From Perkinsus olseni (taxonomy: Eukaryota; Perkinsozoa; Perkinsida; Perkinsidae): a stretch of 64,000 nt of DNA. The stretch covers positions 62,001-126,000 of the forward strand of contig JABANP010000061.1 in NCBI GenBank assembly GCA_013115135.1. Reading direction: 5' to 3'. Under the pieces are notes generated by a model. The model was given only the letters and a program-made list of their open reading frames with translations. It searched no databases and had not been told where the DNA came from. This document shows, piece after piece, positions 34,569 through 46,907 of the stretch. How positions within the stretch are numbered: the first letter of the stretch is position 1; each line of letters opens with the position of its first letter. Position numbers and translations under genes: made by a program.

Positions 34569-34832
34569 ATGGCAGTTGGACGAAAAACGCTCGAACAAAC
34601 CGAACTGGGGGAAAGACAACCGGCAGAAGAATCTCACCGCCTTCCAAAAGACGAGACTAATCTGTTGCTTGTATCATATTATCACGCACGTCGGAGTGCG
34701 GATGAGCCGATTCTCTGGTACGTTTCGGTGAGCTTCATTGAGAATTGCACGGATGAACCTTGGATGCTTTTGAGTAGCTCAGCGTGGCATGGTATTTCTC
34801 ATGATGGTACTCTGGATCCTGTTAACGCATGA
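34569..34832 (+). CDS. small ORF, hypothetical
   Basis: An 87-codon frame from ATG (MAVGRKTLEQTELGERQ). Codon use is unremarkable and no domain is recognised; it sits in the gap between the convergent WD40 and kynureninase genes and may be chance. Confidence 0.25.
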   Translation: MAVGRKTLEQTELGERQPAEESHRLPKDETNLLLVSYYHARRSADEPILWYVSVSFIENCTDEPWMLLSSSAWHGISHDGTLDPVNA

Positions 34833-34880
34833 ACATGGTCATTAGTAGACGAGGAAACGTCAGCGACATGACCACTCGTA

Positions 34881-36990
34881 TCATAGGTCGAACAGTGCAC
34901 TTTGCAAACGACAGATGAAGTCACCCACATCAGCAAACCGGCAATACAGCGGCGCTGGTGCGACACGAATGAGATTGGGGTTCCTAAAGTTACGGTATGG
35001 TGAAAATAAAGTACCAGCTTGGACTGCCTACCGGTAGTCCGTGATAACCCCTCTGGCCTCGAGTTGACGATGAACCCTCAACGTGAACGCCGTCACGTTC
35101 TCTTCAGCAGCTCCCGGTGGTACTGCCTGAAGCAAAGGGATGCCCCTGGCTAGGGGTCGCCAAAACTGGGGAATTCCCAGGAAAGGCTTCCATTTTCCAA
35201 TTCTCGGAAAAATTGGTATTATGGACACTGGTTATGAACCCACCTGGAACCTCAGGCTCAGCTGTGCCCCTCGCTGGCACGGGTCTTCCGGCGTGATAAT
35301 CTTGAAAATTTCCGTCGCCTCATCATCAGAGGGGCGCGCGAGCCGCCGAAGCTCGCGCTCCAGCAGGCCGGTGAGGAGTATCGACTTCGTCCTGTCAAGA
35401 TTCTCTCTGATGACGACATGCGGTGGCCAGACTGACCTGAGTTGGGTCATGCTGGTCTTACTGAAGACCTCTAGACTGCCCATCATCGCAGCACCGGCCA
35501 GCATGGAGACGTTTGACAGCCGCATGGCCGCCGCGCCGACCTCGGGCTCCCATTCATTGGTCATCTCGAAACGCGTGGACTCCAGATGGCCCCACCATCC
35601 TAAGACAGTAGAACGGAAGTGAGTGGTCCGGATCGCTCCTCTGAGTTACGGATGTTGTGGTATCCACGCACATGCCTGGCGGCAACGCCAGGACGATATT
35701 GCCGGCACGGCAGCTCACCCTTAAGATAAGGCTGCTGGTCCGGACCACTGTTACGATGATGATGTCTCTGATGCAGAAAGAGACCCCCAATCCCCCCAGC
35801 TCCAGAGTTGATGTACTTATAGGTGCACCACACAGCACCTGAGACCAGCAGACAGACAGACCGACGATGGCGACCATTGGTACCATCAACACCCCACTGG
35901 TGCAGTGCTAGATCAACATTTCCAGCAGCATGGGCCAGGTCCCAGAGGGAGAAGGCTCCCGCCTTCCGAGTGGCAGCTGTTATCAGCGGAACTGAAGCGA
36001 GCTGGCAGTTGAAATGGAATACGATACTTACTGTTAAAGTATTGACCGGAGTAGTACTGCACACCACTGAGGCAAACTACGGCCAGGCTTTCTTTATTCC
36101 TGTCAATCTCGGCCAGTATGTCGTCCTGAAATCCGTCAAGACTCTAGCGGACCTTCGACGACCCTCACGCACCGTCCTCAGAGTATACTCCCCTTCTCGA
36201 GGGCACAGCTCAATCAGAGCCTCCTCCCGGGTGAAGCCATGCAGCTCCAGTTGGGAGACAACTAAGCACACAAGCGAGTTTCCGGAGGGCGACGACCGGC
36301 TGGCCTTTCCGACACGCGTAGTGATCGCTGGGGAAGCATCCACCTTCACACATGATCTTGAATCTTTTTCCGTTGGGTCGGTAGAAGCGTACCTAACCTC
36401 CGATCGTGCTGATGTCTCCACGCGATGGCTGACCAGCAGTAGATGTAGGTTGACTGTGACGCTGTTCATCAGAGCAACCTCGTCGATGCTGGCGGCTCCT
36501 ACGATAGCGGACATGGCCTTCAACATGTAACTGCGGCAACGAAGATGGTCATGGGGGAGAATAGTTGGTCACCGGTCCATCGGCATCCACGGCAGGTCGC
36601 CTCTGAAGTGTCCCTCGATGGCAAGGTCGGCCCACTTGGTCAGCTCTCTGTTCACGAGTCTGATGATTGATGAGCTAGAGGTGTCAGAATGACCGAGTGG
36701 CGGAGTCCTACTCTTTCACGCGGCGCGGGCATCAACCCCAAGGAGTTGCCCAGAAAGTAAATGACCTTGTTGTTGTCACCAGCATCACCACAGAGAGATT
36801 GAGGGAAGAGAAACTCATCTAATGAGCGGGAGGTTGAGCTGGCGCACGGCAGAAAATATGATACGCCAGTCACACCATCGACCTCATTAACAAACTCACC
36901 TCTGAGCTCCCTGAGCGGATCATTGTCATCTAAACAACCCAAAAGCCCTTCCAAATCATCAACACTAAAAAGGACGGCCGAACGATAAAC
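34881..36990 (-). CDS. KYNU: kynureninase (PLP-dependent), multi-exon
   Basis: Cleaves kynurenine or 3-hydroxykynurenine to (3-hydroxy)anthranilate plus alanine. Exon peptides follow the family in order: RELRDEFLFPQ and VIYFLGNSLGLMP (36700-36950), LHGFTREEALIELCPREGEY (36180-36290), DDILAEIDRNKESLAV and SGVQYYSGQYFN (about 36025-36130), LWDLAHAAGNVDLALHQWGV (35890-35970), WCTYKYINSGAGGIGGLFLH (about 35775-35840, including the PLP-binding Lys), SNVSMLAGAAMMGSLEVF and ITPEDPCQRGAQLSLRF (35240-35540), and NPNLIRVAPAPLYCRFADVG near the stop at 34881-34883. All catalytic landmarks I know are present. The extreme N-terminus is unresolved: the frame is open upstream into the 3' end of the neighbouring gene without an ATG. 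Confidence 0.85.
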
Positions 36991-37061
36991 TCTGAGGGAC
37001 CGCCGCTCCCCACCCGAAGTGCTCCGTCAGCCTGTTCAGGGCTGCACCAATATCGGTGACC

Positions 37062-37413
37062 TCAACGCAGCCATCCGAGGCGCGAATGGTGCCTGAACAG
37101 AGTCGCAAGGACGATGATGATGATGAAGACGTACGGACTCCAGACTCTGGAGCATTCTCTCGTCCAGCCTTTCAAGTAGGAGGCACTGTATGATCGATCG
37201 CCTCTGCGGAATACGCCTATCATTGTCGGGCTTGGCTCGTACGTAGTGGAGCGAGTCGCGGCGGACCCCGAGAGAGAGAAGACACTCACCGATTTTAACT
37301 CCCTGGTAGACGACTTCCTTGTCGGGGCGGGGAATCGCGGATCCTGTCCCAGACCCCGGACCAAGCTCAGCACTGTCGCTCTTGGCGTCCACTTTGGTGC
37401 TCTCGGTGGGCAT
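37062..37413 (-). CDS. small tail-anchored-type membrane protein, two exons
   Basis: ATG 37413 (MPTESTKVDAKSDSAELG). A splice from VKIG (GTGAGT donor near 37288) to VFRRGDRSYSASYLKGW (acceptor near 37222) gives a protein of about 92 aa with one C-terminal TM segment (SPYVFIIIIVLATLF) and a short basic tail ending at 37062. N-terminal Ser/Asp-rich region plus C-terminal anchor resembles small ER proteins such as Sec61-beta in layout, but sequence similarity is too weak to name it. It lies 65 nt downstream of ALG14-A. Its 3' half recurs near 43040-43210, fused to the truncated ALG14-B. Confidence 0.5.
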
Positions 37414-37477
37414 TCTTCGAAAATGGCTGATATTCTCCCTCGGTGTGCCCGACTCAAACACAAGTGCATACAATGTG

Positions 37478-39623
37478 CTACAGCAAACAGCCTAGGTATC
37501 GAGTACGGTGGTACCTTCTAGCGAGAACCTCCCATTGCACCACTAGGAGGTCACACAGTCCCAGGTAGTAAAACAGTGATCCAGTCAGTGACAACGTAGT
37601 GACTCGACAGATGGACTCCACATAAACGATTGAGCAACGACCTGGATGGAGAAAAATGCCACCGAACCAAAGCCCTCTGTACGGAGCTTACCGGGTATGA
37701 GGGCCAATGCTTCCAGGAGAATGACAGCTGCAACGACGGGTACACACGTACCGGGGCCGTTCACTAGTAGTAGAGAGGGTGGTGATCTCCATACTATGGA
37801 CAGGCATGCCCAGATCGATGCCAGCGTAGTGAAGATCGTTGTGAAGTAGCTGAGTACAAGAGGATGATCCTCGCACAATCAATGGCAATTGACTCCGCAC
37901 GGTTCCAGCAATTTTTTCGAAGCATCAGCAGCTTCAAACCCAACTATAACTGGTGGCAATTCAACCAGGGCCTGGCCACCGCATCTTACAGCGCTCTGTA
38001 GGGGTTTCGAACGGGTTGTGTGAGTTCGGCATCGGAATATGGAAGTGGAACGTCTTATAAGCATGCACTTCATATTTAAGGATCCGGTTGTTGCCTGTAG
38101 AAGTTGGTGTACGCACAATTGTACTACCCAAGTTGACCTCATTGTTGGCGGTTTCGGGTTCGCAGTGAACCTGCTTCGCTGTATAGACCGTGTATGGACT
38201 AGCGTACAGTATCCACACTCATACCGAAGCCTTCATGGGCGTCACTCAAAGCCTGCGTGGATTCAATCCACGCCAATCCACTGGATTGGCGGACTGTCGT
38301 TGCGCTATGAGGTGAGAGGTAATCCACTATGAACCTCTTGTACTCCTCGGCGATCTTCCTGATCCTGGCACGGTGCCAGTGGCACCACCTTTAACTCGAA
38401 AGCGGGCAAGTCGTGCACTTCCTTCTGAGCCCAACCTCGGGCGCGGGCGTCTTGACACCATTGGCCTCAGTTATAGCGCTCCAGTCCGCTCCAGTGCGAA
38501 GAGCTTCCATTATTCTGGCTTTGGCAGAGTCGATCACCTTTTCGCTAGCCTAACGCCCAAGGCCGGGCCTAAGGCCCCCACGCTGGGTGGGTGAGTGTGA
38601 ATCACGTTCTCGGGACCTCCTCCTAGAGTGATACCGAGGTGGCAGTGATTCGAGTTACTTCGTGACGCAGCGTGTAACAGAACCAGTCTTGTCGTGGCGC
38701 GGGGGCGGCTATCTTGCGATGGGATGAGGTCTGACGGGTTGGTTTCTTGCCAGAGACAGCGAGCAAGGATAGTGCGCTCATCACTAGGCTCCTGGTAAGT
38801 ACACCACACGGGCGTCATAATACCGCTCCGACATAGTAGGGAAAATCCCGGCGGGTATATTTTCAAGTAGGGGTTACCCCTAAGGGATATCCAGCCAACA
38901 TGGCGATTCAGGATCTGAGCTTGTTCCTATCCAGAACGTCCCTTACGAAGAGAGACGCTTTTTCGTGCACTTCACTGGTACTGGTACCAGTTGTAGTGAA
39001 CGAACAACATGAGGAGTTGATGGAGCCACTTGCGGCGTCGAAGCTCACGGAGTCGTGGACGACAGAATGAAGAGGACTCACCTCTGTCCAACCTCCCTGC
39101 TTCTAGGGATCATGTGCCACTCCACCTCGAGCTGACGACCTTCCAGTAACTTCTTAGCCCGAGCAACGCTGCCTTGATCGGTCTCAGCAACCACTAAGTG
39201 CAGCCTGAGGGTGAAGTGCTAGCCAAGCACGGAACAGCTACTCAGAATGAAAATGCTACGTCGAAATCCGCTTAGCTCGATTGTCATTCAACAGCGCCTC
39301 CAGAATTGTGAGCATTTCACTCGTGTGGCCGCCCGAGCCCAACACCACCATCATCTCTCTGGCGGAGTCGCCCCCACCCTTCTCGGTCCCCGACTGGTTT
39401 ATTGGAACCTAAGAGCGTGAAGTGATGAGAAGATCAGCCGAAACGCAGTGGCTATCGTGTGGACCACATCTCCTGCGGGTCTCACTTTCGCCAAGCTAGA
39501 CTGGTGTCCGGTCCTCAGCCAGGAAGCTGCAAGCAATCGTGCAGCGACGAGTAAAAGGAGGAGGAAGGTGAATACGAATAGCAGCATGAACGGAAGCCAA
39601 CAACATGATAGCATTGTTATCAT
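37478..39623 (-). CDS. ALG14: ALG14 homolog, complete copy (A)
   Basis: ALG14 anchors the ALG13 catalytic subunit to the ER for addition of the second GlcNAc to dolichol-PP-GlcNAc in N-glycosylation. Five exons, all phases verified: 39465-39623, 39260-39408, 39082-39204, 37692-37849 and 37478-37641, total 753 nt (250 aa). N-terminal TM (MLLFVFTFLLLLLVAARLL), then MMVVLGSGGHTSEML (conserved GSGGHT), VVAETDQGS, MIPRSREVGQSYFTTIFTTL, LVNGPGTCVPV, IVYVESICRVTTLSLTG, and VVQWEVLARRYHRTRYLG, matching ALG14 to its C-terminus. Intron 4 (37850-39081, 1232 nt) is far longer than the others (55-56 nt). Confidence 0.92.
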
Positions 39624-40886
39624 AACAAACACTTCCCTTGTAAGGTTAGCCAACACAATGATCACAAATAAGAAGAGGCTTCTCTGAGCAACTCATGAAG
39701 TCATGGAGTCTCGCTACACACAACATCAACAAAGCAGCATACATGCTTACGAGTTATACCGTTCCTTCACCATCCATAGTCATTCCGATTCGGAATCCGC
39801 AGGTATCAAGCTTGACGGTTCGCACATTGTCAGAAAGTTGAATGACTAGCTAGGCTGCCTCATCGTACTGGGAAAGAACTATCTCACAGAATAATCTGAG
39901 GAAAGAAATCTATCGAACGCCAAGCTCATTGGCACCACGAAATTCTTGAGTTCTCGCCATGACGCGGCCGACCGGCCTGCTGGCTCTCTCGATCGCTCGA
40001 GTCACAAATAGTGCCAGTTGTGCACAATGGGCCGTTGTGCCGCGGTTCGCAGTCCCATCGTCAATGGTACTGCAAACCGCGACGCATCGTTGACATCGTT
40101 TACATGCCGCTTTCCTACGTTGATTGCGATACATGCCGCTTTACTGGCTACTCGTTTACAGATTGGCATCACCGAGTCGGTGAATCTGAGCCATATCTCA
40201 CTAGATGCAGTACCCTACTGCATCTTGTGAGATATGGTCGAACTGCCAGTACGACAGTGGTACGAGCCAGTCATCTACCACCGAGTGAATTCTGCTGCTA
40301 TTACGATTCCCCGTAAATCATTTCCGTTCACAGATCATTTTACTATCAATCACGACTAATTCAGTTCGGACTGAACTTTCACCTCGGAGTCCCTAAGCTC
40401 TGATCGACAGAATCGCGATTCAACTGTAGCGGGAGTCAACGACCGCAATTGGACTACTAACCATGAACAGCGGGCGAAAGTGAACTTTGCCGATGGAGAA
40501 AAGGAGCTCGGAATCTCGCGTGACTGTTACGCCGTAACACTCAGCATGAAGTTCTTGCCCTCTACAAGAACATTCCAGACGATCCGGGCCATGTTCTCTC
40601 CACAGCAGCCTCTCTTAAGGCAACGCACATCATGTAAGACTTGGCAGGAAACAATCCCGCGCTACGGAACCCGTAGCTCACATTAAGAAGCGTGATGAAT
40701 ATGATGTAACGCCCCCGATGGAGGCATCCCTCAGCCTTGGGGAGAAAGCAACAAAACTTTCCTGTTGATGATCAACAGTTGATCTCTCTGATTCAATCTT
40801 ACAGCGAAGGATAGATTCTCAGAAAATGATAACTATAAAAGCTGATACGGTATTTGATACACAAAGATGCCCAGAACAACTTGGGC
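39624..40886. other. array spacer X, copy A
   Basis: Between ALG14-A and T1; repeated almost identically at 45353-46505 apart from about 100 bp missing there (39765-39900). Contains short repeats of CATGCCGCTTT and several small frames on both strands with no domain. Presumably holds the ALG14 promoter and the T1 terminator. Confidence 0.45.
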
Positions 40887-41890
40887 TCACGAGAGACAAT
40901 TAAGCGAAAAGCTCATCACTACTGCATTATCAGCTGGTGCCACGATCACTGCTTCAAAGCATACGCAATACCAGGAGTAGGAGGATACTTCGTCGTTGTG
41001 GTAGTCGTTGGGCGCGGTGGCCGAGTCGGACACGGTGTAGTTGTGGGGCAAGGAGGATACTTCGTCGTTGTGGTAGTCGTTGGGCGCGGTGGCCGAGTCG
41101 GACACGGTGTAGTTGTGGGGCAAGGAGGATACTTCGTCGTTGTGGTAGTCGTTGGGCACGGTGGCCGAGTCGGGCACGGTGCAGTTGTGGGGTAAGGAGG
41201 ATACTTCGTCGTTGTAGTCGTTGTAGTAGTAGTCGTCGTCGTTGTTGTAGTCGTTGTGGTTGTAGTCGTTTTTGTAGTAGTCGTGGTCGTTGTGGCTGTA
41301 GTCGTGGTAGTCGTGGTCGTTGTTGTAGTCATTGTGGTTGTAGTCGTTGTGGTTGTAGTCGTAGGGCAAGGTGGCCGTGTCGGAGACGGGGTAGTTGTCG
41401 TGTGAGGTGGCTGGGTGGGATGAATTGTTGTCGTACCTCCTGGACAGGGTACTGGTACAGTGCCTTTGGTCCGAACAATTGTAAACTCCGTCGAAGAAGC
41501 AAACGTCATCTGGCCGGGACGGGCCATATATATAATACCTGGGAGAGAAAGGAAGATAAATCTCCCGAGGGGAGACTACAGACTTACAGGCCTTGGCAAA
41601 CGGGAGGATGCTGCCATGACTTGCAATAAGACGCTTTGCAAAAAGGAGTGTTGGAGCAGATTTCCTGACAGCTTGCCTGAGAAACGAAACGATAGAGGAG
41701 AATCACCGCCATAACCGAACGAACGGGGAGGGGGACGAGTAAGCAGACGATGGGGAGCCAGTCCGTTATAGCGAATGATGGAATGTAGGGTTGTGATGGC
41801 CAATCTTACCGGAGCGGAATTGCCGAAGTTTCGAGCGGCACCGCCGAGCAGTAGACTCGAAAGGGTCGCTAGAAAGAAAAGCCGAACCAT
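40887..41890 (-). CDS. secreted repeat protein T1 (Asp/Tyr/Asn frame)
   Basis: Exon 1 41810-41890 encodes a signal peptide (MVRLFFLATLSSLLLGGAAR). Exon 2 41588-41676 encodes a Cys-rich head (SCQEICSNTPFCKASYCKSW). Exon 3 from 41538 gives YGPSRPDDVCFFDG, CSDQ and then a repeat tract. An extra base at about 41472, relative to T2 and T3, shifts the frame, so the conserved TVPVPCPGGTTTIHP is lost and the tract is read as Asp/Tyr/Asn-rich (DYNHNDYNHND) instead of poly-Thr. That frame stays open to a stop at 40887. The Thr frame is also open to about 40946 but is not joined to the head. Function unknown; the family looks like mucin-type surface or secreted protein. Confidence 0.65.
40978..41400. 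repeat. minisatellite of T1 coding region
   Basis: Distal part: three tandem units of about 78 bp containing CTTCGTCGTTGTGGTAGTCG. Proximal part: degenerate 9-mers of GTTGTAGTC type. Minus-strand frames read Thr-rich, Asp/Tyr/Asn-rich or Arg/Gln/Leu-rich, all without stops. Confidence 0.8.
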
Positions 41891-42599
41891 TGGGTTAGAG
41901 AGTCCACCGCAGAGTGTGAGGGAGTAGCGGTGGTTATCAGACCTGCCCATCAGCCTCGAGACATGCCAGCGATGTGCGGGTCGACGGAGGCATGAGCCTC
42001 AAGCGGACCTCTGAGAGCCCCTCCGCCCGCTTCCCCGTCCTCGTCCAGGAAGTTCTGCCTCTGCAGCGTTCCTGGTGTTCACGGTTGCCCCCTCGCGCTG
42101 TGTGACGGCGAGCATAGATCAAGCCAGCTTTGTCCCATATCGGGCGAGCGCCTCCACGGGTTCATAACTATCGGCGAGGCACCACCATCATAACCAAGCT
42201 GCGAGGGTAGCCGCTCTCGGCTCCTCACACTACATGAGAGGTAGAGAAGATAACCTCACGATGGTGTACTCAGGAGCACACATTCATATGGACATACTGC
42301 CACCTGCGGATTGTTACTATCGCCTGCCCTGTGCACGCGTACCATCATACCGCGTACGGGAACCAACACACCAGAGAAGATGAGATCGGCCGAAGATATC
42401 AGACGTGAAGATCCGTAGTTTCGGCATACTGATAAGAGAATTAGACAAGGCTGATGCAAACCGAAGCACTTCTCTGCGATTTTTTCTATTGCAGTGCTAT
42501 TTTGATGGACACATGATCTGTCACAGATCACTAGCAGTACACTCGGGTCTGATGGAGACGACGGTGGGAGCCAGTGTTACGCTTCGTCCGTGTTTATGC

Positions 42600-42990
42600 G
42601 TGCAGAGTAGTCTGTGCATTTCATAGTATCCATCTCACAAGCCTCCCTTGACCTCGAAATCCACGTATGAGCAAGAACACCACAACAACCAGCGCGGGCC
42701 ACTCTGCTTCTGCCAATTTGCCTCCATGAAGAAGTGATAACGCTTCGGATAGCGGAAGGGCAGTAGAGGAGATATCACGCTGTTGAGTCTCGAAGGACAT
42801 GGCTACAGAAACGCCTGGGAAAGTGTAGTTAGGCTCTAGCCACATTTTCCACGCAGTTCATGCCATGAACTTCATGGCTTTAGGGGCCATTGATGACCGG
42901 AGATGCCCGGTGTCACCAGGCTGGTTATAGAAGACACCTTGGACGAGAAGTTGAACCATGGAGGTACTAACCGGCAGCTGGTTGGTGAGG
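42600..42990 (-). other. conserved array segment U, copy A
   Basis: Minus-strand sequence conserved at 53846-54258 and 58690-59260. A shared frame reads MWLEPNYTFPGVSVAMSF, later PLSEALSLLHGGKLAEAEW and a hydrophobic VVVVFLLIRGF. It may be a small membrane-protein gene upstream of each T gene, but exon ends and start are unclear. Confidence 0.35.
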
Positions 42991-43297
42991 AGTCTTCACC
43001 TATCCCCACTGACTGATCCCCCCATCCAAGTCATAAACGCTGAAAAAGGCGGCTGGCGATGAGCTCCGAGGGACCGCCGGCCCCACCCAAGGTGCTCCGT
43101 CAGCCTGTCCAGGGCTGCACCAACATCGGCGACCCCAACCCAGCCATCCGAGGCGCGAATGGTGCCTGAGCAGAGTCGCAAGGACGATGATGACGACGTC
43201 TGTCTCCAGAAACATCCTGTCTTCCAGCCATTCCTGGGACTAGGAGATACTTATGAGGTTTCTACGAATCCACAACTTCTGCAGAATACGCCTGCCA

Positions 43298-45352
43298 TCA
43301 TCGCAGCAGGGCAAGCTCGCAGATGGACTCCACATAAACGATTGAGCAACAACCTGGATGGAGAAAAATGCCACCGAACCAGAGCCCTCTGTACGGATAT
43401 GCTTACCAGGTGTGAGGGCCAATGCTTCCAGGAGGGTGACAGCTGAAACGACGGGTACACACGTACCGGGGCCGTTCACTAGTAGTAGAGAGGGTGGTGA
43501 TCTCCACACTATGGACAGGCATGCCCAGATCGATGTCAGCGTAGTGAAGATCGTTGTGAAGTAGCTGAGTAAAAGAGGATGATCCTCGCACAATCAATGG
43601 CAATTGACTCCGCACGGCTCCAGCAATTTTTTCGGAGCATCAGCAGCTTCAAACCCAACTATAACTGGTGGCAATTCAACCAGGGCCTGGCCACCGCATC
43701 TTACAGCGCTCTGTAGGGGTTTCGAACGGGTTGTGTGAGCTCGGCATCGGAATATGGAAGTGGAACGTCTTATGAGTATGCACTTCATATTTAAGGATCC
43801 GGTTGTTGCCTGTAGAAGTTGGTGTACGCATAGTTGTACTACCCAAGTTGATCTCATTGTTGGCGGTTTCGGGTTCGCAGTGAACCTGCTTCGCTGTATA
43901 GACCGTGTATGGACTAGCGTACAGTATTCACACTCATACCGAAGCCTTCATGGGCGTCACTCAAAGCCTGCGTGGATTCAATCCACGCCAATCCACTGGA
44001 TTGGCGGACTGTCGTTGCGCTATGAGGTGAGAGGTAATCCACTATGAACCTCTTGTATTCCTCGGCGATCTTCCTGGTCCTGGCACGGTGCCAGTAGCAC
44101 CACCTTTAACTCGAAAGCGGGCAAGTCGTGCACTTCCTTCTGAGCCCAACCTCGGGCGCGGGCGTCTTGACACCATTGGCCTCAGTTATAGCGCTCCAGT
44201 CCGCTCCAGTGCGATGAGCTTCCATTATTCTGGCTTTGGCAGAGTCGATCACCTTTTCGCTAGCCTAACGCCCAAGGCCGGGCCTAAGGCCCCCACGCTG
44301 GGTGAGTGAGTGTGAATCACGTTCTCGGGACCTCCTCCTAGAGTGATACCGAGGTGGCAGTGATTCGAGTTACTTCGTGACGCAGCGTGTAACAGAACCA
44401 GTCTTGTCGTGGCGCGGGGGCGGCTATCTTGCGATGGGATGAGGTCTGACGGGTTGGTTTCTTGCCAGAGACAGCGAGCAAGGATAGTGCCCTCATCACT
44501 AGGCTCCTGGTAAGTACACCACACGGGCGTCATAATACCGCTCCGACATAGTAGGGAAAATCCCGGCGGGTATATTTTCAAGTAGGGGTTACCCCTAACT
44601 TAGGGGCCCTAAGGGATATCCAGCCAACATGGCGATTCAGGATCTGAGCTCGTTCCTATCCAGAACGTCCCTTACGAAGAGAGACGCTTTTTCGTGCACT
44701 TCACTAGTACTGGTACCAGTTGTAGTGAACGAACAACATGAGGAGTTGATGGAGCCACTTGCGGCGTCGAAGCTCACGGAGTCGTGGACGACAGAATGAA
44801 GAGGACTCACCTCTGTCCAACCTCCCTGCTTCTAGGGATCATGTGCCACTCCACCTCGAGCTGACGACCTTCTAGTAACTTCTTAGCCCGAGCAACGCTG
44901 CCTTGATCAGTCTCAGCAACCACTAAGTGCAACCTGAGGGTGAAGAGCTGGCCAAGCACGTAACAGCTACTCAGAATGAAAATGCTACGTCGAAATCCGC
45001 TTAGATCGTTTGTCATTCAACAGCGCCTCCAGAATTGTGAGCATTTCACTCGTGTGGCCGCCCGAGCCCAACACCACCATCATCTCTCTGGCGGAGTCGC
45101 CCCCACCCTTCTCGGTCCCCGACTGGTTTATTGGAACCTAAGAGCGTGAGGTGATGATAAGATCAGCCGAAACGCGGTGGCTATCGCGGGGACCACATCT
45201 CCTGCGGGTCTCACTTTCGCCAAGCTAGACTGGTGTCCGATCCGCAGCCAGGAAGCTGCAAGCAATCGTGCAGCGACGAGTAAAAGGAGGATGCAGATGA
45301 ATACGAATAGCAGCATGAACGGAAGCCAACAACATGATAGCATTGTTATCAT
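43298..45352 (-). pseudogene. ALG14 homolog, C-terminally truncated copy (B)
   Basis: Near-identical to ALG14-A from ATG 45352 through GSGGHTSEM, AETDQGS, IPRSREVGQ, SYFTTIFTTL, NGPGTCVPVV and into exon 5 (IVYVESIC). Immediately after, unit A sequence of about 350 bp is missing and the frame runs into ELALLR and a stop at 43298-43300. About 40 C-terminal residues, including the conserved QW...YLG end, are lost. Exons 1-4 show no frame damage, so the loss is recent. It might still be expressed as a membrane-anchored fragment; I classify it as a probable pseudogene. Confidence 0.75.
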
Positions 45353-46505
45353 AACAAACACTTCGCTCGTAAGGTGAGCCAACGCAATGATCACAAATAA
45401 GAAGAGGCTCCTCTGAGCAACTCATAAAGTCATGGAGTCTCGATACGCACAACATCAACAAAGCAGCATACATGCTTACGAGTCATACCGTAAGAAAGAT
45501 CTAAAGAAATCTATCGAACGCCAAGCTCACTGGCACCACGAAGTTCTTGAGTTCTCGCCATGACGCGGCCGACCGGCCTGCTGGCTCTCTCGATCGCTCG
45601 AGTCACAAATAGTGCTCAGTTGTGCACAATGGGCCGTTGTGCCGCGGTTCGCAGTCCCATCGTCAATGGTACTGCAAAGCGCGACGCATCGTTGACATCG
45701 TTTACATGCCGCTTTACTACGTTGATTGCGATACATGCCGCTTTACTGGCTACTCGTTTACAGATTGGCATCACCGAGTCGGTGAATCTGAGCCATATCT
45801 CACTAGATGCAGTACCCTACTGCATCTGACCTACCTACCTACCTACTGAGATATGGTCGAACTGTCAGTACGACAGTGGTACGAGCCAGTCATCTACCAC
45901 CGAGTGAATTCTGCTGCTATTACGATTTCCCGTAAATCATTTCCGTTCACAGATCATTTTACTATCAATCACGACTAATTCAGTTCGGACTGAACTTTCA
46001 CCTCGGAGTCCCTAAGCTCTGATCGACAGAATCGCGATTCAACTGTAGCGGGAGTTAACGACCGCAATTGGACTACTAACCATGAACAGCGGGCGAAAGT
46101 GAACTTTGCCGATGGAGAAAAGGAGCTCGGAATCTCGCGTGACTGTTACGCCGTAACACTCAGCATGAAGTTCTTGCCCTCTACAAGAACATTCCAGACG
46201 ATCCGGGCCATGTTCTCTCCACAGCAGCCTCTCTTAAGGCAACGCACATCATGTAAGACTTGGCAGGAAACAATCCCGCGCTACGGAACCCGTAGCTCAC
46301 ATTAAGAAGCGTGATGAATATGATGTAACGCCCCCGATGGAGGCATCCCTCAGCCTTGGGGAGAAAGCAACAAAACTTTCCTGTTGATGATCAACAGTTG
46401 ATCTCTCTGATTCAATCTTACAGCGAAGGATAGATTCTCAGAAAATGATGACTATAGAAGCTGATACGGTATTCGATACACAAAGATGCCCAGAACAACT
46501 TGGGC
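45353..46505. other. array spacer X, copy B
   Basis: Homologous to 39624-40886. Differences include the absence of about 100 bp and a CCTA tetranucleotide run (GACCTACCTACCTACCTACTG at 45827). No supported gene. Confidence 0.45.
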
Positions 46506-46773
46506 TCACGAGAGACAATTAAGCGAAAAGCTCATCACTACGGCATTATCAGCTGGTGCCACGATCACTGCTCCGGAGCATACGGAGAAGGAGGATACTT
46601 CGTCGTTGTGGGGCAAGGAGGATACTTCGTCGTTGTGGGGCGAGGAGGATACTTCGTCGTTGTGGTAGTCGTTGGACACGGTGGCCGAGTCGGGCACGGT
46701 GTAGTTGTCGGGCAAGGAGGATACTTCGTCGTCGTGGGGCAAGGAGGATACTTCGTCGTTGTGGGGCGAGGAG

Positions 46774-46784
46774 GATACTTCGTC
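46774..46784. repeat. target-site duplication, 3' side of the element
   Basis: GATACTTCGTC, identical to 51991-52001. The same string is part of the repeat unit, so its duplication cannot be fully separated from the surrounding repeats. Confidence 0.55.
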
Positions 46785-46907
46785 GTGTGTGTGTGTGTGA
46801 AACAAGGATATCCCGTGACGCTTATAGTGCGTATTACGGGTTAGAAGTAGGGGAATAACCGTAGTGTCAGTCATAATGTGCAGGTCCGTTCATACAGCCT
46901 TTGGTGC

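Larger units (their letters stand above)
36975..42990. repeat. tandem array unit A
   Basis: Segment whose parts recur in the same order at 43030-54260 (unit B) and, decayed, at 55560-59300 and 61690-64000. It holds a tail-anchored-type gene, ALG14-A, spacer, T1 and segment U. Unit A/B sequence is almost identical across the 1.2-kb ALG14 intron and the spacer; offset changes from about 6060 to about 5712 mark a 350-bp deletion in B. Confidence 0.8.

Noticed and set aside
40937..41629. Long plus-strand frames across T repeats, rich in Cys/Arg/Ser or Val/Gly (also 51656-52876, 52005-52991, 56758-57096)
   Set aside because: These are antisense shadows of the minus-strand repeat; they have no start context, and the minus frames have signal peptide, introns and conserved head.
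45827..45848. CCTA tetranucleotide run as a telomere-like tract
   Set aside because: Only about four units, inside a duplicated spacer, and not a telomere repeat of any form I know.
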